The position numbers were made by a program, and so were the translations under genes. From DATBHZ01 sp036557185 (GTDB lineage Bacteria; Actinomycetota; Acidimicrobiia; IMCC26256; JAENVU01), in NCBI GenBank assembly GCA_036557185.1, contig DATBHZ010000182.1, positions 1 through 48,283 on the forward strand: 48,283 bases of DNA. Direction: 5' to 3'. The notes below the pieces were generated by a model. That model did no database searches and was not told the origin of the DNA. It saw nothing but the letters and a program-made list of their open reading frames with translations. Numbering within the stretch: position 1 is the stretch's first letter; each line of letters starts with the position of its first letter. Positions 32,354 to 41,668 of this stretch are shown here, one piece after another.

Positions 32354-34477
32354 CTATCTGGAGACGGCACCCGCGAGGTCGACCGCCTGCTCGGCGAGCT
32401 CCGCTACGTCGAGGAACCAGTCGCGCGTGATGGCTCCCTGCACAGCGACACCAGCTCCTTCGTCGTGGAGATGCTCGTCGAGACATGCCGCGATCGGCTC
32501 CCGTGTCCGTGCGCGGAAGCGCTCCAGGTCGAAGGGCGTACTCGTCGATGCAGGATGCTCGAGCCGGTCGGCAACGCGCTCCAACTGCGTGCCGACAGCC
32601 TGAGCCGCCTCGTCGAGCGCCGCCTCCGTCTCGCGGCACAGCTCGCCCGGCTCCTGGCGATCCCACGCGTCGAGGAACTCCACACACGCCCGCGCCTGTG
32701 CAGCGATGACGAGGAGGCGCGACCACGGCTGGCGCCCACCGGACGGTCGCGACCTCTCCTCGAGGAACGCGTCGTACGCGGCACGGGCGCGGAGCTCGGC
32801 GTCGAAGATGCGCGCTTCGTCGGCCGAGCGCGAGACAGCAGGCAGCAGCGCCTGCCCGACCTCGCGGTAGAGGCTGGCCACGGTGGCGCGCAGGTTCACG
32901 ACCGCGCGGCGCGGCCAGAACAGCAATGCGACGAGCGTGCTGACCGCCACGCCGATCGCGATGTCCTGCACGCGCACCAGGCCGGTGTGGATCCCCGCGG
33001 GCTCGAGGAGGTTGATCAGAGCGATGACCGCGATCGTGAACGCTGCCTGTCCTGCGACGAACCCGACGGCGCTGGGCAGGTACGCAGCCAGGAAGAAGCC
33101 GGCCACGAGCACCATCCACAGCGCCCAGGTCGGGAACGGAACGAGCGCGGTGACCCCGGTCAACGCGAAGCCGAGCCCCGTGCCCAAGGCCGCGCGCATC
33201 GACGTTCGGCCCGTGTCGAACGCGTTGGACCGCAGCACCGACAACGTCCCGAGGACGACCCAGAACGCGTGATCGAGCCGGAGCACGTTGGCGATGAAGA
33301 TGGCGACGCCGATGCTGAGCCCGGCGCGCGCCGCGTCCTGCGCCCACGCCGAGCTGGGCACCGCATGGGCGCGCGCGAGCTCCGCGAGGCGGCGCATCGC
33401 GCTGGTGGTGCCCTCGGTCTCGGGAACTTCGAGAGGCTCGATGTCTTCGGACTCGACGGACTCTGCTCCCGCAACGATGATCGAGGCGTTGGCGAGCACC
33501 GACCCGGCGAGATACAGCGCGAGCCGGAGCCTGAACGAGTCGTCGAGCGCCGTGAGCTCCGCGTCCGGCGTGATAGTCCCCTCCGTCAGCTGCTCGATGC
33601 CACCCGCGATGACTCGCCGGCGCAGGCGCACCGCCTGGTCGAGCATGTCGTCGAGCCGCACCGGAGCCGCACCCGAGCGCAGCGTGCTCGCGGCTTCGTG
33701 CAGGATGCGGCCCGCGAGGTCCGCCATCTCGGCTTCGTCGGCGGCGAGACGTTCGAACCCGGGCAGGTTCACGACGACCCACAGGCGATCGAGCTCCTGG
33801 TGCAGGAAGTTCAGCGCCGCGTCGTGCGCGCTCGGCCCGGCGGATCGAGGACGGATCGCCTCACGCTCGTGCAGGGCTTGCCATGCCACACGCGCGCGGC
33901 TGAACACGTCCGGCGGGATGCCGCCCGGCAGCGCGAGGGCGGGTACGGCGTCGCCGAGCGCGTCGGCGAGATCCGCAGCCGCCGCTCTGATCACCAACCG
34001 CTCGCGCCGGGGCCAGAGGACGAGCGAGGCGATCGTCGCCACGACCCCTCCGACGATCCAACCGACGATCCGGATCCACACGGTGTCGATCGGTCCCGGC
34101 ACCGTCGCGCCGAGCACGTACGGCAGGATGACGGCGCTCACCGAGGCGCGGTAGTAGCCGCCGAAGCAGCCGACGAACCGCGCCACCGCGGCCACCACGA
34201 GGCCGACGATCGCCGCGGGGATCGCTCCGCGACTCAACGCCGTACCGATCGTGACGAGCACGGCCCCTACCAGGGTGAGCAGCCCGTCCGCGGTCGCGCG
34301 GTCCCGCTGCGATCCGCCGAAGTCCGCGAACGCGAGGAGCGAGAAGGCACTGAAGGCGGCGAAGAGCGCGCCACGCGAGGAGCCGACCACCTCGAAGAAG
34401 AACGCGAAGACGAGTGGCACCACGATCCCCACGCGCGCGGCGCGGTGCAGTGCGACGTGCCCCGGATCGCGAATCAG
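32354..34477 (-). CDS. FUSC-type membrane transporter
   Basis: About 707 residues with two bundles of membrane helices separated by a long soluble helical region, each bundle followed by an LFWPRR/LVLWPRR motif before the cytoplasmic part. This is the layout of the FUSC/aromatic-acid-exporter (YccS/AaeB-like) family, thought to export aromatic acids or drugs. No ATG or GTG precedes the conserved RDPGHVALHRAARVG start, so initiation is probably at CTG 34477 or ATT 34474, within the stop region of the upstream gene; the first GTG (34432) would cut 15 residues. It is the last gene of the long minus-strand run. Confidence 0.85.
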   Translation of the reverse strand: MIRDPGHVALHRAARVGIVVPLVFAFFFEVVGSSRGALFAAFSAFSLLAFADFGGSQRDRATADGLLTLVGAVLVTIGTALSRGAIPAAIVGLVVAAVARFVGCFGGYYRASVSAVILPYVLGATVPGPIDTVWIRIVGWIVGGVVATIASLVLWPRRERLVIRAAAADLADALGDAVPALALPGGIPPDVFSRARVAWQALHEREAIRPRSAGPSAHDAALNFLHQELDRLWVVVNLPGFERLAADEAEMADLAGRILHEAASTLRSGAAPVRLDDMLDQAVRLRRRVIAGGIEQLTEGTITPDAELTALDDSFRLRLALYLAGSVLANASIIVAGAESVESEDIEPLEVPETEGTTSAMRRLAELARAHAVPSSAWAQDAARAGLSIGVAIFIANVLRLDHAFWVVLGTLSVLRSNAFDTGRTSMRAALGTGLGFALTGVTALVPFPTWALWMVLVAGFFLAAYLPSAVGFVAGQAAFTIAVIALINLLEPAGIHTGLVRVQDIAIGVAVSTLVALLFWPRRAVVNLRATVASLYREVGQALLPAVSRSADEARIFDAELRARAAYDAFLEERSRPSGGRQPWSRLLVIAAQARACVEFLDAWDRQEPGELCRETEAALDEAAQAVGTQLERVADRLEHPASTSTPFDLERFRARTREPIAACLDEHLHDEGAGVAVQGAITRDWFLDVAELAEQAVDLAGAVSR

Positions 34478-36561
34478 GGCTGGAGGACTCCGAGCCCCTC
34501 GTCCGTCTTCACCGTGTCGAGCACGGGCTCCTCGCCCACCGAGACGGAATCCTCGGGCACACCCAGATAGCGCCAGCCCGTGAGGAGGGCAAGGCCGTAG
34601 AGCACTCCGACCAGCACCAGGAGCGCGCGGTATCCCACGACGAGGGCCGCGAACTCGAGGACGCCGCCCACCATCGCACCGAGCAGATTCACACCGAAGG
34701 CCGTCGTGGAGCTCGCCGTGCCCTTGAAGCGCTCCGCGAAGATCAGGTTCGCGATGAAGATCGGCGCGAACGCGATCAACGTCGCACACACGAAGCGCAA
34801 GACAGGATCGAGCGGGAGCAGGTTGCTCGGTGGTACGAACCAGGCAACGACCAGCGCGGCCAGCAGCACGAGGTAGAGCCACTGCGGGTGAGGGATGCGG
34901 ACGCGACGCGTCACCTCGACCGCTGCCAACACGACCAGGAGGATGCCGCCGAACACGAGCGCATTGACCAGCCAGGTGGTTCCGAACAGCAGCGCGAACT
35001 GCACGAGGTTCTTCGTCTCGAGCAGCAGGAACGCCGCGCCCATGAAGAACAGGTCGATGTACCGGGTCACCGATCGGAAGGAAGCCTCACCCGGCTTGCT
35101 GGTCCCACGCACCGCGAATCCCACCGCGAGGATCGAAGCGAGCAGGATCAGCGCGATCGTCTCGAGGTAGAAGCTCGGGATCGACGGCGAGCGCAGGTAC
35201 GGGAACGGCCGGTCGTCGGTTGCAGGTGCGGGCGCGCTCGCGGTGGCCTTCCAGCGCGATGTGCAGGCGACGTCCGCGGGGTGGCGGCTCGCGAGCAGCG
35301 TCGCGAGCTCCTGCTTGTTGCCGTAGAGCGTGACGCACGGCGAAGTGCCGTAGACCTGACGCAACGTGTTCGCGTACCGGTCCACGAGCCACTTCGCTCG
35401 GTAGTAGTTGTACATCGCGAACACACCGTGCGGCGCGAGGTGCTGGCGCACCGACTCCATCGACTCCTTGGTGAACAGGTAGCTCTCGAGCCGCAGCGAG
35501 GACTGACCGGTCACGAGCGTGATGGAGTCCGGGAGCGCGAACTCGATCAGGTCGTACTTCTTGTTGGTGTTCGACAGGAAGGCCCGGCCGTCGTTGATGT
35601 GCACCGACACGCGCTTGTCCTGGTAGGGACGGTTCGGGTGGTGGGTCTTCCCGATGTCGAGGATGCGGGGATCGATCTCGACCGCGTCGACGTGCCGGGC
35701 TCCGTGCAGGAGCGCCACCGCCACGTCGTTCCCGCTCCCGGCACCGACGATGAGGACGTTGTCGAGACGCGGCTTCGCCAGATGCTGGTACGGCACGTTG
35801 TAGAAGACGTTCGCGCTCTTGTCGACCCGGAACATCAGCTGGTGCGGGACGCTGTTGACGTTGATGGTCGTGATGTCGCCCTGCGCGTTCGTCGACTGTT
35901 CGATCTTGTAGTACGGCGACCAGCTCGTGCCCGGCGCGAACGACTCGAACGCAAGGATCACGATGATGCCGAGCAGCGCGAGCGCCTGTGACGCGACCAG
36001 CAAGCGCGCTCTGTTGGTGCGGAGCCCGAACGGCTCGGTCGCGACGAACGCGACTCCCACGATCAGGCCCCAGCCGAGCGAAGGGGCGCGCAGGAACGAG
36101 AGCGCGGTGAACACGATGATGCCGAGCAGGCTCCCGACCAGGTCGAGGCGGTAGGCGGTGAGGGGCTCGAAGGTCGAGAAGGTGCGAGCAACCCCGTCGC
36201 CGATGCAGGCCATGGCGATCGACACGACGACGAAGATGATGGTCAGCACGACCCACTGCGGTGGCCCGCTGCTGCTGAGCCCGCCGAAGAAGATCTCCCC
36301 TGCCCCGGACCGGCTCACCTCGACCGGGAAGAACCGGATGAACGCGACGAGCCCCAGGAGCGCGAGTGGCGCGAAGCGGAACAGCCCGAACTCGTGCTTC
36401 GACCACAGGAAGCCCACCCCGATGCCGAGGAAGCTGCCGAGCAGGACGAAGTTCGAGAAGTAGGAGAGGTAGAGGACGTTGGCGCCCGTCCATCGGATCA
36501 GCGCCAGCTCCGTGAAGAGCATCAGGAAGCTCAACAGGAGCAGGCGAATGCGGGCGCTCAT
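34474..36561 (-). CDS. Membrane-embedded spermidine-synthase-like protein
   Basis: 695 residues. The N-terminal third has about six or seven membrane helices. A SAM-type methyltransferase/aminopropyltransferase domain follows at about 225-460 with VLIVGAGSGNDVAVALL near 268, EIDPRIL near 290, and HINDGRAFL near 315. Several more helices complete the C-terminus. The arrangement is that of the actinobacterial and proteobacterial membrane proteins annotated as spermidine synthase, but the characteristic catalytic loop of true polyamine synthases is not evident, so the actual reaction is open. The ATG at 36561 lies 12 bases after the LLM gene. The last codons overlap the start of the FUSC gene. 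Confidence 0.87.
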   Translation of the reverse strand: MSARIRLLLLSFLMLFTELALIRWTGANVLYLSYFSNFVLLGSFLGIGVGFLWSKHEFGLFRFAPLALLGLVAFIRFFPVEVSRSGAGEIFFGGLSSSGPPQWVVLTIIFVVVSIAMACIGDGVARTFSTFEPLTAYRLDLVGSLLGIIVFTALSFLRAPSLGWGLIVGVAFVATEPFGLRTNRARLLVASQALALLGIIVILAFESFAPGTSWSPYYKIEQSTNAQGDITTINVNSVPHQLMFRVDKSANVFYNVPYQHLAKPRLDNVLIVGAGSGNDVAVALLHGARHVDAVEIDPRILDIGKTHHPNRPYQDKRVSVHINDGRAFLSNTNKKYDLIEFALPDSITLVTGQSSLRLESYLFTKESMESVRQHLAPHGVFAMYNYYRAKWLVDRYANTLRQVYGTSPCVTLYGNKQELATLLASRHPADVACTSRWKATASAPAPATDDRPFPYLRSPSIPSFYLETIALILLASILAVGFAVRGTSKPGEASFRSVTRYIDLFFMGAAFLLLETKNLVQFALLFGTTWLVNALVFGGILLVVLAAVEVTRRVRIPHPQWLYLVLLAALVVAWFVPPSNLLPLDPVLRFVCATLIAFAPIFIANLIFAERFKGTASSTTAFGVNLLGAMVGGVLEFAALVVGYRALLVLVGVLYGLALLTGWRYLGVPEDSVSVGEEPVLDTVKTDEGLGVLQP

Positions 36562-36573
36562 TGCTCGGTCAGC

Positions 36574-37506
36574 CTATTGGCCGGCAAGTCGATCCACGAC
36601 AGGCGCGAAAGCCTCCACCTCAGTATCCCCGAGCACGATGTTCGAGACACCCCACCGCTCCCGGCGCTCCACGAGCTGATCGCAGATCTCGTCGACGGTC
36701 CCGAAGAGCGCGACGCTCGCGTGGAGGGCATCGTCGGGCGTGAGGTCGAACGCCGGCGCGAGCTGCTCGGCGAGACCTCTGCGATCGTCGGTGACGCTCG
36801 CGAAGAAGTAGCGGATCTGGAGCTCGATGTCCCCGAAGCGCTCGCCAGCACCCTCGCGTACCCAGCCGAGCTTCTTGTCCACCATCGACGCGACCGAATC
36901 CTTCGAGGCGTCGTTCGTGACCCGGCCGGCGCGGAGGTTCGGGTTGATCCCAACGACATCTGCCTCGCGGCCGGCGAGCCGGAGCAGCTTCGGACCCCCA
37001 CCACCGATCAGCACCGGCGGGTGCGGCTGTTGCACGGGCTTCGGAAGTCCTGTGTAGCCGGTGATGTCGTAGTGCTCTCCCTGATACGAGAACTCCTTGC
37101 CGCTCCACGCGCCTTTGATGACGGCCAGCGCCTCCTCGAGACGGGCGATGCGCACGCCTCCTGAGTCGTAGCGGAGACCGAGGGCGTCGTAGTCGGTCTG
37201 CATCCACCCCGCGCCGAGCCCGAGGTCTACCCGTCCGTCGGAGAGGAGGTCGAGCGTCGCGATCTCCTTTGCCGTGACCGCAGGATGCTTGTAGTCGTTG
37301 CCGAGAACGAGTGCGCTCACCCGGAGTGTGGTCGTGGCTTCGGCGGCGATCGCCAGGGCGACCATCGGAGCGAGCTGCGTCTCGATGAAGTGATCGGGCG
37401 CGTAGAGCGTCGTGTACCCGAGCGACTCGATCTTCCGCGCGTGCTCGCGAAAGGTCGCCGCATCGGGCGCGCCGCCGATCTGCACCCCGAACCGAAACGG
37501 CTTCAC
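36574..37506 (-). CDS. F420-dependent LLM oxidoreductase, paralogue 1
   Basis: About 310 residues. The start is one of two adjacent GTG codons (37509/37506), behind GGAGGT formed by the end of the upstream gene. Conserved blocks are FRFGVQI at the N-terminus, LGYTTLYAPDHF near 37, ALVLGNDYKHPAV near 75, LSDGRVDLGLGAGW near 93 and PHPPVLIGGGGPKLL near 170. These match the F420-dependent MSMEG_2516-like subfamily, as I recall it. It and the next gene are closely related tandem paralogues. The substrate is unknown. Confidence 0.9.
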   Translation of the reverse strand: MKPFRFGVQIGGAPDAATFREHARKIESLGYTTLYAPDHFIETQLAPMVALAIAAEATTTLRVSALVLGNDYKHPAVTAKEIATLDLLSDGRVDLGLGAGWMQTDYDALGLRYDSGGVRIARLEEALAVIKGAWSGKEFSYQGEHYDITGYTGLPKPVQQPHPPVLIGGGGPKLLRLAGREADVVGINPNLRAGRVTNDASKDSVASMVDKKLGWVREGAGERFGDIELQIRYFFASVTDDRRGLAEQLAPAFDLTPDDALHASVALFGTVDEICDQLVERRERWGVSNIVLGDTEVEAFAPVVDRLAGQ

Positions 37507-37511
37507 CACTG

Positions 37512-38456
37512 CTACCTCCCGTTGAGACGCGCGACCACGGGCGCGAGCGTTTCCAAGAACTCCTGCGGCACGACCGTGTAGCTCATGTCCCAACGTGCTC
37601 GACGCGCCTCGATCTCGTCAACCATGGCGTCGACGGTCCCGACGAGCAGTGCCGGCGATTGCAGGGCAACCTCCTCGGACACCCCGAAGTGCCCTGCGAC
37701 GCCTTTTGCGATTGCCTCGGGGTCGTCGGTGACGTACACGAAGCCGGTCAGGTTCTGGATCTCGAGATCGGCGTAGCGCTCGCCCGCCACTTCGCGCAGC
37801 ATGCTCGCCTTCTCGTCGGTGGCTGCGGCCGTGAGCGAGTGCACCGAGTCGGGATGGTTCCCGTCACCGGCGCGCAGATTCGCGTTGATGCCGACGATCT
37901 GCGCATGCTTCGCGGCGACCGTGAGGATCTTGCGGCCGCCTCCGCCCACCACGATGGGAGGGTGGGGGCGCTGCACCGGCTTTGGCTGGCCTTCGAGACC
38001 GTCGATCACGTAGTGCTCGCCCTTGAACGTGACCGGACCGTCGCCCATCAGGCCCTTGATGACGGTCAGGGACTCGTCGAGCCGCGCGATTCGCGTGCTC
38101 GCCTTGTCGAGCGGGAAGCCGCCGCGCTCGTAGTCGATGGTCATCCACCCGGCGCCGAGCCCCAGCTCGAGCCTTCCGTCCGAGAGGAGGTCGATGGTGG
38201 CTGCCTCGTTCGCGAGCACGACCGGATGCTTGTAGTCGTTGCCGAGCACGAGCGTTCCGACGCGCAGTGAGGTCGTGGCGTCCGCCGCGGCCATGATCGC
38301 CGGGATCGGGGCGAGGGGATGATCGACGAAGTGATCGGAGGCGTAGAACGTCGAGTAGCCGAGGTCCTCGGCGCGTCGCGCGAGCTCCTGGAGCTCGGCA
38401 CCCGAGCGCGTCTCCTTGACGATGACCCCGAACCGGAACTTGCGGTCGTGTGCCAT
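37512..38456 (-). CDS. F420-dependent LLM oxidoreductase, paralogue 2
   Basis: 314 residues from the ATG at 38456. The same blocks are seen as in its downstream neighbour: KFRFGVIV, LGYSTFYASDHF, TLVLGNDYKHPVV, LSDGRLELGLGAGW and PHPPIVVGGGGRKIL. The two genes clearly arose by tandem duplication, and their differences in the segment after the first strand (GGAPDAAT against KETRSGAE) suggest distinct substrates. It follows dut by 22 bases, in the same minus-strand run. Confidence 0.9.
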   Translation of the reverse strand: MAHDRKFRFGVIVKETRSGAELQELARRAEDLGYSTFYASDHFVDHPLAPIPAIMAAADATTSLRVGTLVLGNDYKHPVVLANEAATIDLLSDGRLELGLGAGWMTIDYERGGFPLDKASTRIARLDESLTVIKGLMGDGPVTFKGEHYVIDGLEGQPKPVQRPHPPIVVGGGGRKILTVAAKHAQIVGINANLRAGDGNHPDSVHSLTAAATDEKASMLREVAGERYADLEIQNLTGFVYVTDDPEAIAKGVAGHFGVSEEVALQSPALLVGTVDAMVDEIEARRARWDMSYTVVPQEFLETLAPVVARLNGR

Positions 38457-38478
38457 GCGGCCGGAGGCTACCGGGGCG

Positions 38479-38913
38479 TCACCGGCCCGTGGAGCCGAAG
38501 CCGAAGGTGTCCCGTGTCGTCTGGTCGAGCGCGTCGACCTCGCGCCATTCCACGTACTCGACCTTCTGGATCACGAGCTGCGCCACGCGGTCACCCCGGT
38601 GCACCTCGTACGCCTCGTCCGGATCCGTGTTGACCATGAGCACCTTCAGCTCACCGCGATACTGCGGATCGATGAGGCCTGGCGTGTTGAGCAGCGTCAC
38701 GCCGTGCTTCAGCGCCAGCCCGGAGCGCGGGAGCACGAGACCCGCATGGCCCGAGGGGATGGCAACGGCAAGCCCGGTCCGCACGAGCGCTCGGCCTCCC
38801 CGCGGCTGCAAGATCGCGCCCTCGTTCGCGCAGAGGTCGTACCCGGCGTCGTCGTCATGCGCCTGGCCCGGCAGCAGCGCTGCCTCGTCGAGCCGCTGGA
38901 TCGGGATGTCCAT
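38479..38913 (-). CDS. dut: dUTP diphosphatase
   Basis: 144 residues with all five motifs of trimeric dUTPase: DDDAGYDL (I), PRSGLALKHGV (II), GLIDPQYRGE (III), GDRVAQLVI (IV) and RDTFGFGSTGR (V), the last closing over the active site of the neighbouring subunit. It hydrolyses dUTP to dUMP, protecting DNA from uracil and feeding thymidylate synthesis. The ATG at 38913 shares one base with the stop of the DUF3501 gene. A housekeeping gene inside an oxidative-stress transcript is notable. Confidence 0.95.
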   Translation of the reverse strand: MDIPIQRLDEAALLPGQAHDDDAGYDLCANEGAILQPRGGRALVRTGLAVAIPSGHAGLVLPRSGLALKHGVTLLNTPGLIDPQYRGELKVLMVNTDPDEAYEVHRGDRVAQLVIQKVEYVEWREVDALDQTTRDTFGFGSTGR

Positions 38914-39497
38914 CAGGCGGCGAAGTCACCCGCGAGCTCGGAGCGCTGCTCGTCGGTCAGCACCGCGCGTGCGTCGTACTCCGGATGCTCGACGACGACC
39001 GCAATCGTCGTCTCGTCCTCGAACGCCCTGCGCTGCTGCTCGGTGAACGCGAACTTCAGGTAGTGCACCGTGGAGGTGATCTCCTCTTCCCGGGTGAGGC
39101 GCTCGGCGTTCAGCTCCGTCGCGGGGACCTTCTCTCCCCCGATGTCGAACGACACGTAGTCCTGGACCTTGGTGAGCCGCGGGAGCCAGTACTCCAAGGC
39201 CTCCGAGTCGTCGATCTCGATGAACAGCGTGGCGGACAGCTGACCGGTCTCGGGGACGAGCTCGTTGTAGGTCTCGAGCTCGTGCGCGATCCGGTCGTCC
39301 CGGATGATCCGCTCCGCGCGTGCCATCTCCTGGATCTGGAAGCGCATGGTGGCGGCGTTCTCGAAGACGATGGCCATGAGATTGCCGAGAGAGATCCGCC
39401 GCCGCTTCTTCATCGCGATGATCTCGGCCAGGAAGGCGTCTCGCTCGCGCTCGTACTCACGCAGGTCCTTGATGTCGGCGTGTGTCAGCTTCCTCAC
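38913..39497 (-). CDS. DUF3501 family protein
   Basis: 194 residues, soluble, charged and mainly helical in the first third. The N-terminus MRKLTHADIKDLREYERERDA followed by KKRRRISLGNLMAIVFEN is the typical DUF3501 opening, and the family usually sits next to a rubrerythrin and a heterodisulfide-reductase-like Fe-S protein, as here. No biochemical role is known. Its start overlaps the Fe-S gene by four bases and its stop overlaps dut by one base. Confidence 0.9.
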   Translation of the reverse strand: MRKLTHADIKDLREYERERDAFLAEIIAMKKRRRISLGNLMAIVFENAATMRFQIQEMARAERIIRDDRIAHELETYNELVPETGQLSATLFIEIDDSEALEYWLPRLTKVQDYVSFDIGGEKVPATELNAERLTREEEITSTVHYLKFAFTEQQRRAFEDETTIAVVVEHPEYDARAVLTDEQRSELAGDFAA

Positions 39498-40795
39498 GCG
39501 TCCTCCAGTCCATATGCGCGGGCGATCACCTGCAAGGGGTGCAGAGGCTCCTTGCTCGTTGCCTCCTCGATCGCCGTGTTGGCAAGGTGGCAGTCACCGG
39601 CGACGAGCTCTGTGTCGGCCGTCTCGATCGCTTCCATCAAGGGCCGCGCGACCTTGCGCGCCATCTCGACGTTCTCGGCGCGCAGGCCCCACGTGCCGTC
39701 GATGGCCGAGCACCGCTCGACCATGTTCACCTTTGCACCTGTCAGCGCCATGAGGTCACGGCTCTTCGGGCCCATCTGCTGCGCCCGGTAGTGGCACGCC
39801 GCGTGCCACGTGATCGTCGCGTAGCGAACGCCCGCGAAGTCGGTGTCGAGCGGCTCCTCGCGGTGCTTGGCCATGAGGTACTCGGAGGCGTCAGAGGTGT
39901 GGTCGGCGACGAGGCGCGCGTCGTCGGTCCCCAGGAAATCGGGACACTCGTTCTTCAACACGTAGGCGCACGTGGGCTGCGGGACGACCACGTCCTTGCC
40001 GGCTTTGACTTGCGCGGCGAGCACCTGGACGTTCCGACGCGCGTGCTCCTCGAACTTCGCGATGTCACCCGCGTCGAGCCAGGGCATGCCACAGCAGATC
40101 TCGCCTTCGGGGAGGTCGCAGCCGATGCCGTTGTGCTCGTACACATCGACCAGCGCCTTGCCGATGGCCGGGTCCTGGTACTCCACCAGACATGTCGGGA
40201 AGAGGGCGACCCGGCCGCGCTCCGCCGACGGCGCGGTGAGCCGGGCGTTGCGACGCTTCCGGTACCACTGGGAGAACTTCTCCTTCGCGAACGTCGGCAG
40301 CATGCGATCGGCCGCGATCCCGGTCGTCGCCTCCATGGCCTTGCGAACGAAGCCGAGCCCGTTCGTGCGATTGACGATCGGGGCGAGCGTCGTCGCCACC
40401 TTGCCTTGCAGGTCGGTGTGCGCGAGGAGCTTCGCGGAACGGTCGACGTGGCCCTCTCCATGCTCGATGGCGAGCGAGCGGAGCATGAGACGCGGGAAGT
40501 CGACCACCCAGTCCTGCTCCTTGCCCGGGGTGTACGGACACACGAGGAAGCAGAGCTTGCACTGGTAGCACTCGTCGACGACCTGCGTGTGCTGCGCGTC
40601 CGACAGGAAGGTCACGTCGTGCGCGCCGTCCTCACGCTCGTCGATGAAGCGGAACAGATCTTTGAAGCTCGGGCAGAAGCGAACACAGATGCGGCAGTCC
40701 GAGCAGATCTGGAACGTGCGATCCCGCTCGGCCCGCGCGGCGGCCGGGTCGAGGTACCCGGCCTCGCGCGGGTCGTACAGGTTCTGAGTCGGCAC
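39494..40795 (-). CDS. Heterodisulfide-reductase/GlpC-like Fe-S protein
   Basis: About 433 residues from a GTG at 40795, the only start just after the rubrerythrin stop. Two [4Fe-4S] motifs are complete: CSDCRICVRFCP (31-42) and CYQCKLCFLVCP (76-87). A CCG domain follows with CCGMPWLDAG. A second expected CCG domain is degenerate: ACHYRAQ is present, but the CCG itself reads RCSAIDG. Families of this type relay electrons between a donor and an acceptor. With rubrerythrin and DUF3501 it probably supplies electrons for peroxide reduction, which is inference from gene order. Confidence 0.9.
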   Translation of the reverse strand: MPTQNLYDPREAGYLDPAAARAERDRTFQICSDCRICVRFCPSFKDLFRFIDEREDGAHDVTFLSDAQHTQVVDECYQCKLCFLVCPYTPGKEQDWVVDFPRLMLRSLAIEHGEGHVDRSAKLLAHTDLQGKVATTLAPIVNRTNGLGFVRKAMEATTGIAADRMLPTFAKEKFSQWYRKRRNARLTAPSAERGRVALFPTCLVEYQDPAIGKALVDVYEHNGIGCDLPEGEICCGMPWLDAGDIAKFEEHARRNVQVLAAQVKAGKDVVVPQPTCAYVLKNECPDFLGTDDARLVADHTSDASEYLMAKHREEPLDTDFAGVRYATITWHAACHYRAQQMGPKSRDLMALTGAKVNMVERCSAIDGTWGLRAENVEMARKVARPLMEAIETADTELVAGDCHLANTAIEEATSKEPLHPLQVIARAYGLEDA

Positions 40796-40802
40796 CGCCT
40801 GC

Positions 40803-41219
40803 TTACAGGCCCTCGAGGCCCTGCGTGAAGCGGCCGGCGTGCGACTTCTCGGCGCGTGCAAGCGTCTCGAGCCACTCGCCGATCTCGTCGAAGCCTTCAT
40901 CGCGGGCGGTCTTGGCGAACCCGGGGTACATCTCGGTGTACTCGTACGTCTCGCCCGCAATGGCGCTCTTGAGGTTGTCGCCGGTCGGGCCGACGGGCAC
41001 GCCGGTCACCGGGTCACCCGTCTCGGCGAGGAAGTCGAAGTGGCCGAACGCGTGACCCGTCTCGCCCTCCGCAACGCTGCGGAAGAGCGCCGCGACGTCC
41101 GGGTAGCCCTCGACGTCCGCCTTCTGGGCGAAGTAGAGGTAGCGGCGGTTGGCCTGGCTCTCGCCGGCGAAGGCCGTCTTGAGGTTGTCCTCGGTCTTGG
41201 AATCCTTGAGCTTTGCCAT
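40803..41219 (-). CDS. Rubrerythrin-type ferritin-like protein
   Basis: 138 residues of a four-helix diiron fold. Likely metal ligands are in AFAGESQANRRYLYFA near 14-29, EGETGHAFGHFDF near 50-62, AIAGETYEYTEMY near 83-95 and ARAEKSHAGRF near 118-128. The C-terminal rubredoxin domain of classical rubrerythrins is absent, so electrons must come from another protein; the adjacent Fe-S protein is the obvious candidate. The expected job is H2O2 reduction. It starts eight bases after the Fur-type regulator, so the two share a transcript. Confidence 0.93.
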   Translation of the reverse strand: MAKLKDSKTEDNLKTAFAGESQANRRYLYFAQKADVEGYPDVAALFRSVAEGETGHAFGHFDFLAETGDPVTGVPVGPTGDNLKSAIAGETYEYTEMYPGFAKTARDEGFDEIGEWLETLARAEKSHAGRFTQGLEGL

Positions 41220-41227
41220 CTGGGGGA

Positions 41228-41659
41228 CTACTCCTCGGTGGTTGTCTTCGAGCACCGTTCGCAGATGCCGCGGAAGATGACCTCCACGGCCTCCGGGCGG
41301 AACTCCTTGCGGTACGTGGTGGGAAGCGTCGGGACGTCGACCCATGGCACGTCGCGGACCATCCCGCACACCGTGCACACCATGTGATGATGCTGGACCT
41401 CGACGTTGGGGTCGACACGCACGCTGCCCGTTCCGACGTCGAGCACGCTCACCTCGCCCAGCTCCTCGAGCTCGTGGACGGTCTCGTACACGGTCTTGAG
41501 GGAGATCGTGGGCAGGTCGCCGCGCACCTCGTCGTACAGGGACTCGACCGTCGGGTGCTCACCGTTGCTCTGCAGCAGGCCGAAGATCGCCTGGCGTTGG
41601 GGGGTCACGCGCAGGCCTTGGGCCCGGAAGAGATCGGTGAGCTCCGCGACGGTCTTCAT
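41228..41659 (-). CDS. Fur family regulator (PerR-like by context)
   Basis: 143 residues. The N-terminal winged helix includes LRVTPQRQAIFGLL near 16-29 and ISLKTVYETVHEL near 52-64. The C-terminal dimerisation domain has HHHMVCTVCGMVRD (about 90-103) and a second GICERC pair near the end, giving the structural four-cysteine zinc site. Fur, PerR and Zur cannot be told apart by eye, but its place directly before rubrerythrin suggests peroxide sensing. The ribosome site is weak. An AT-rich patch at 41669-41686 just upstream may hold its operator. Confidence 0.9.
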   Translation of the reverse strand: MKTVAELTDLFRAQGLRVTPQRQAIFGLLQSNGEHPTVESLYDEVRGDLPTISLKTVYETVHELEELGEVSVLDVGTGSVRVDPNVEVQHHHMVCTVCGMVRDVPWVDVPTLPTTYRKEFRPEAVEVIFRGICERCSKTTTEE

Positions 41660-41668
41660 GACAGAACC

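Noticed and set aside
32465..34570. 701-residue plus-strand open frame over the FUSC gene
   Set aside because: Arg/Glu-rich low-complexity translation typical of GC-rich shadows; the minus strand encodes clear membrane helices.
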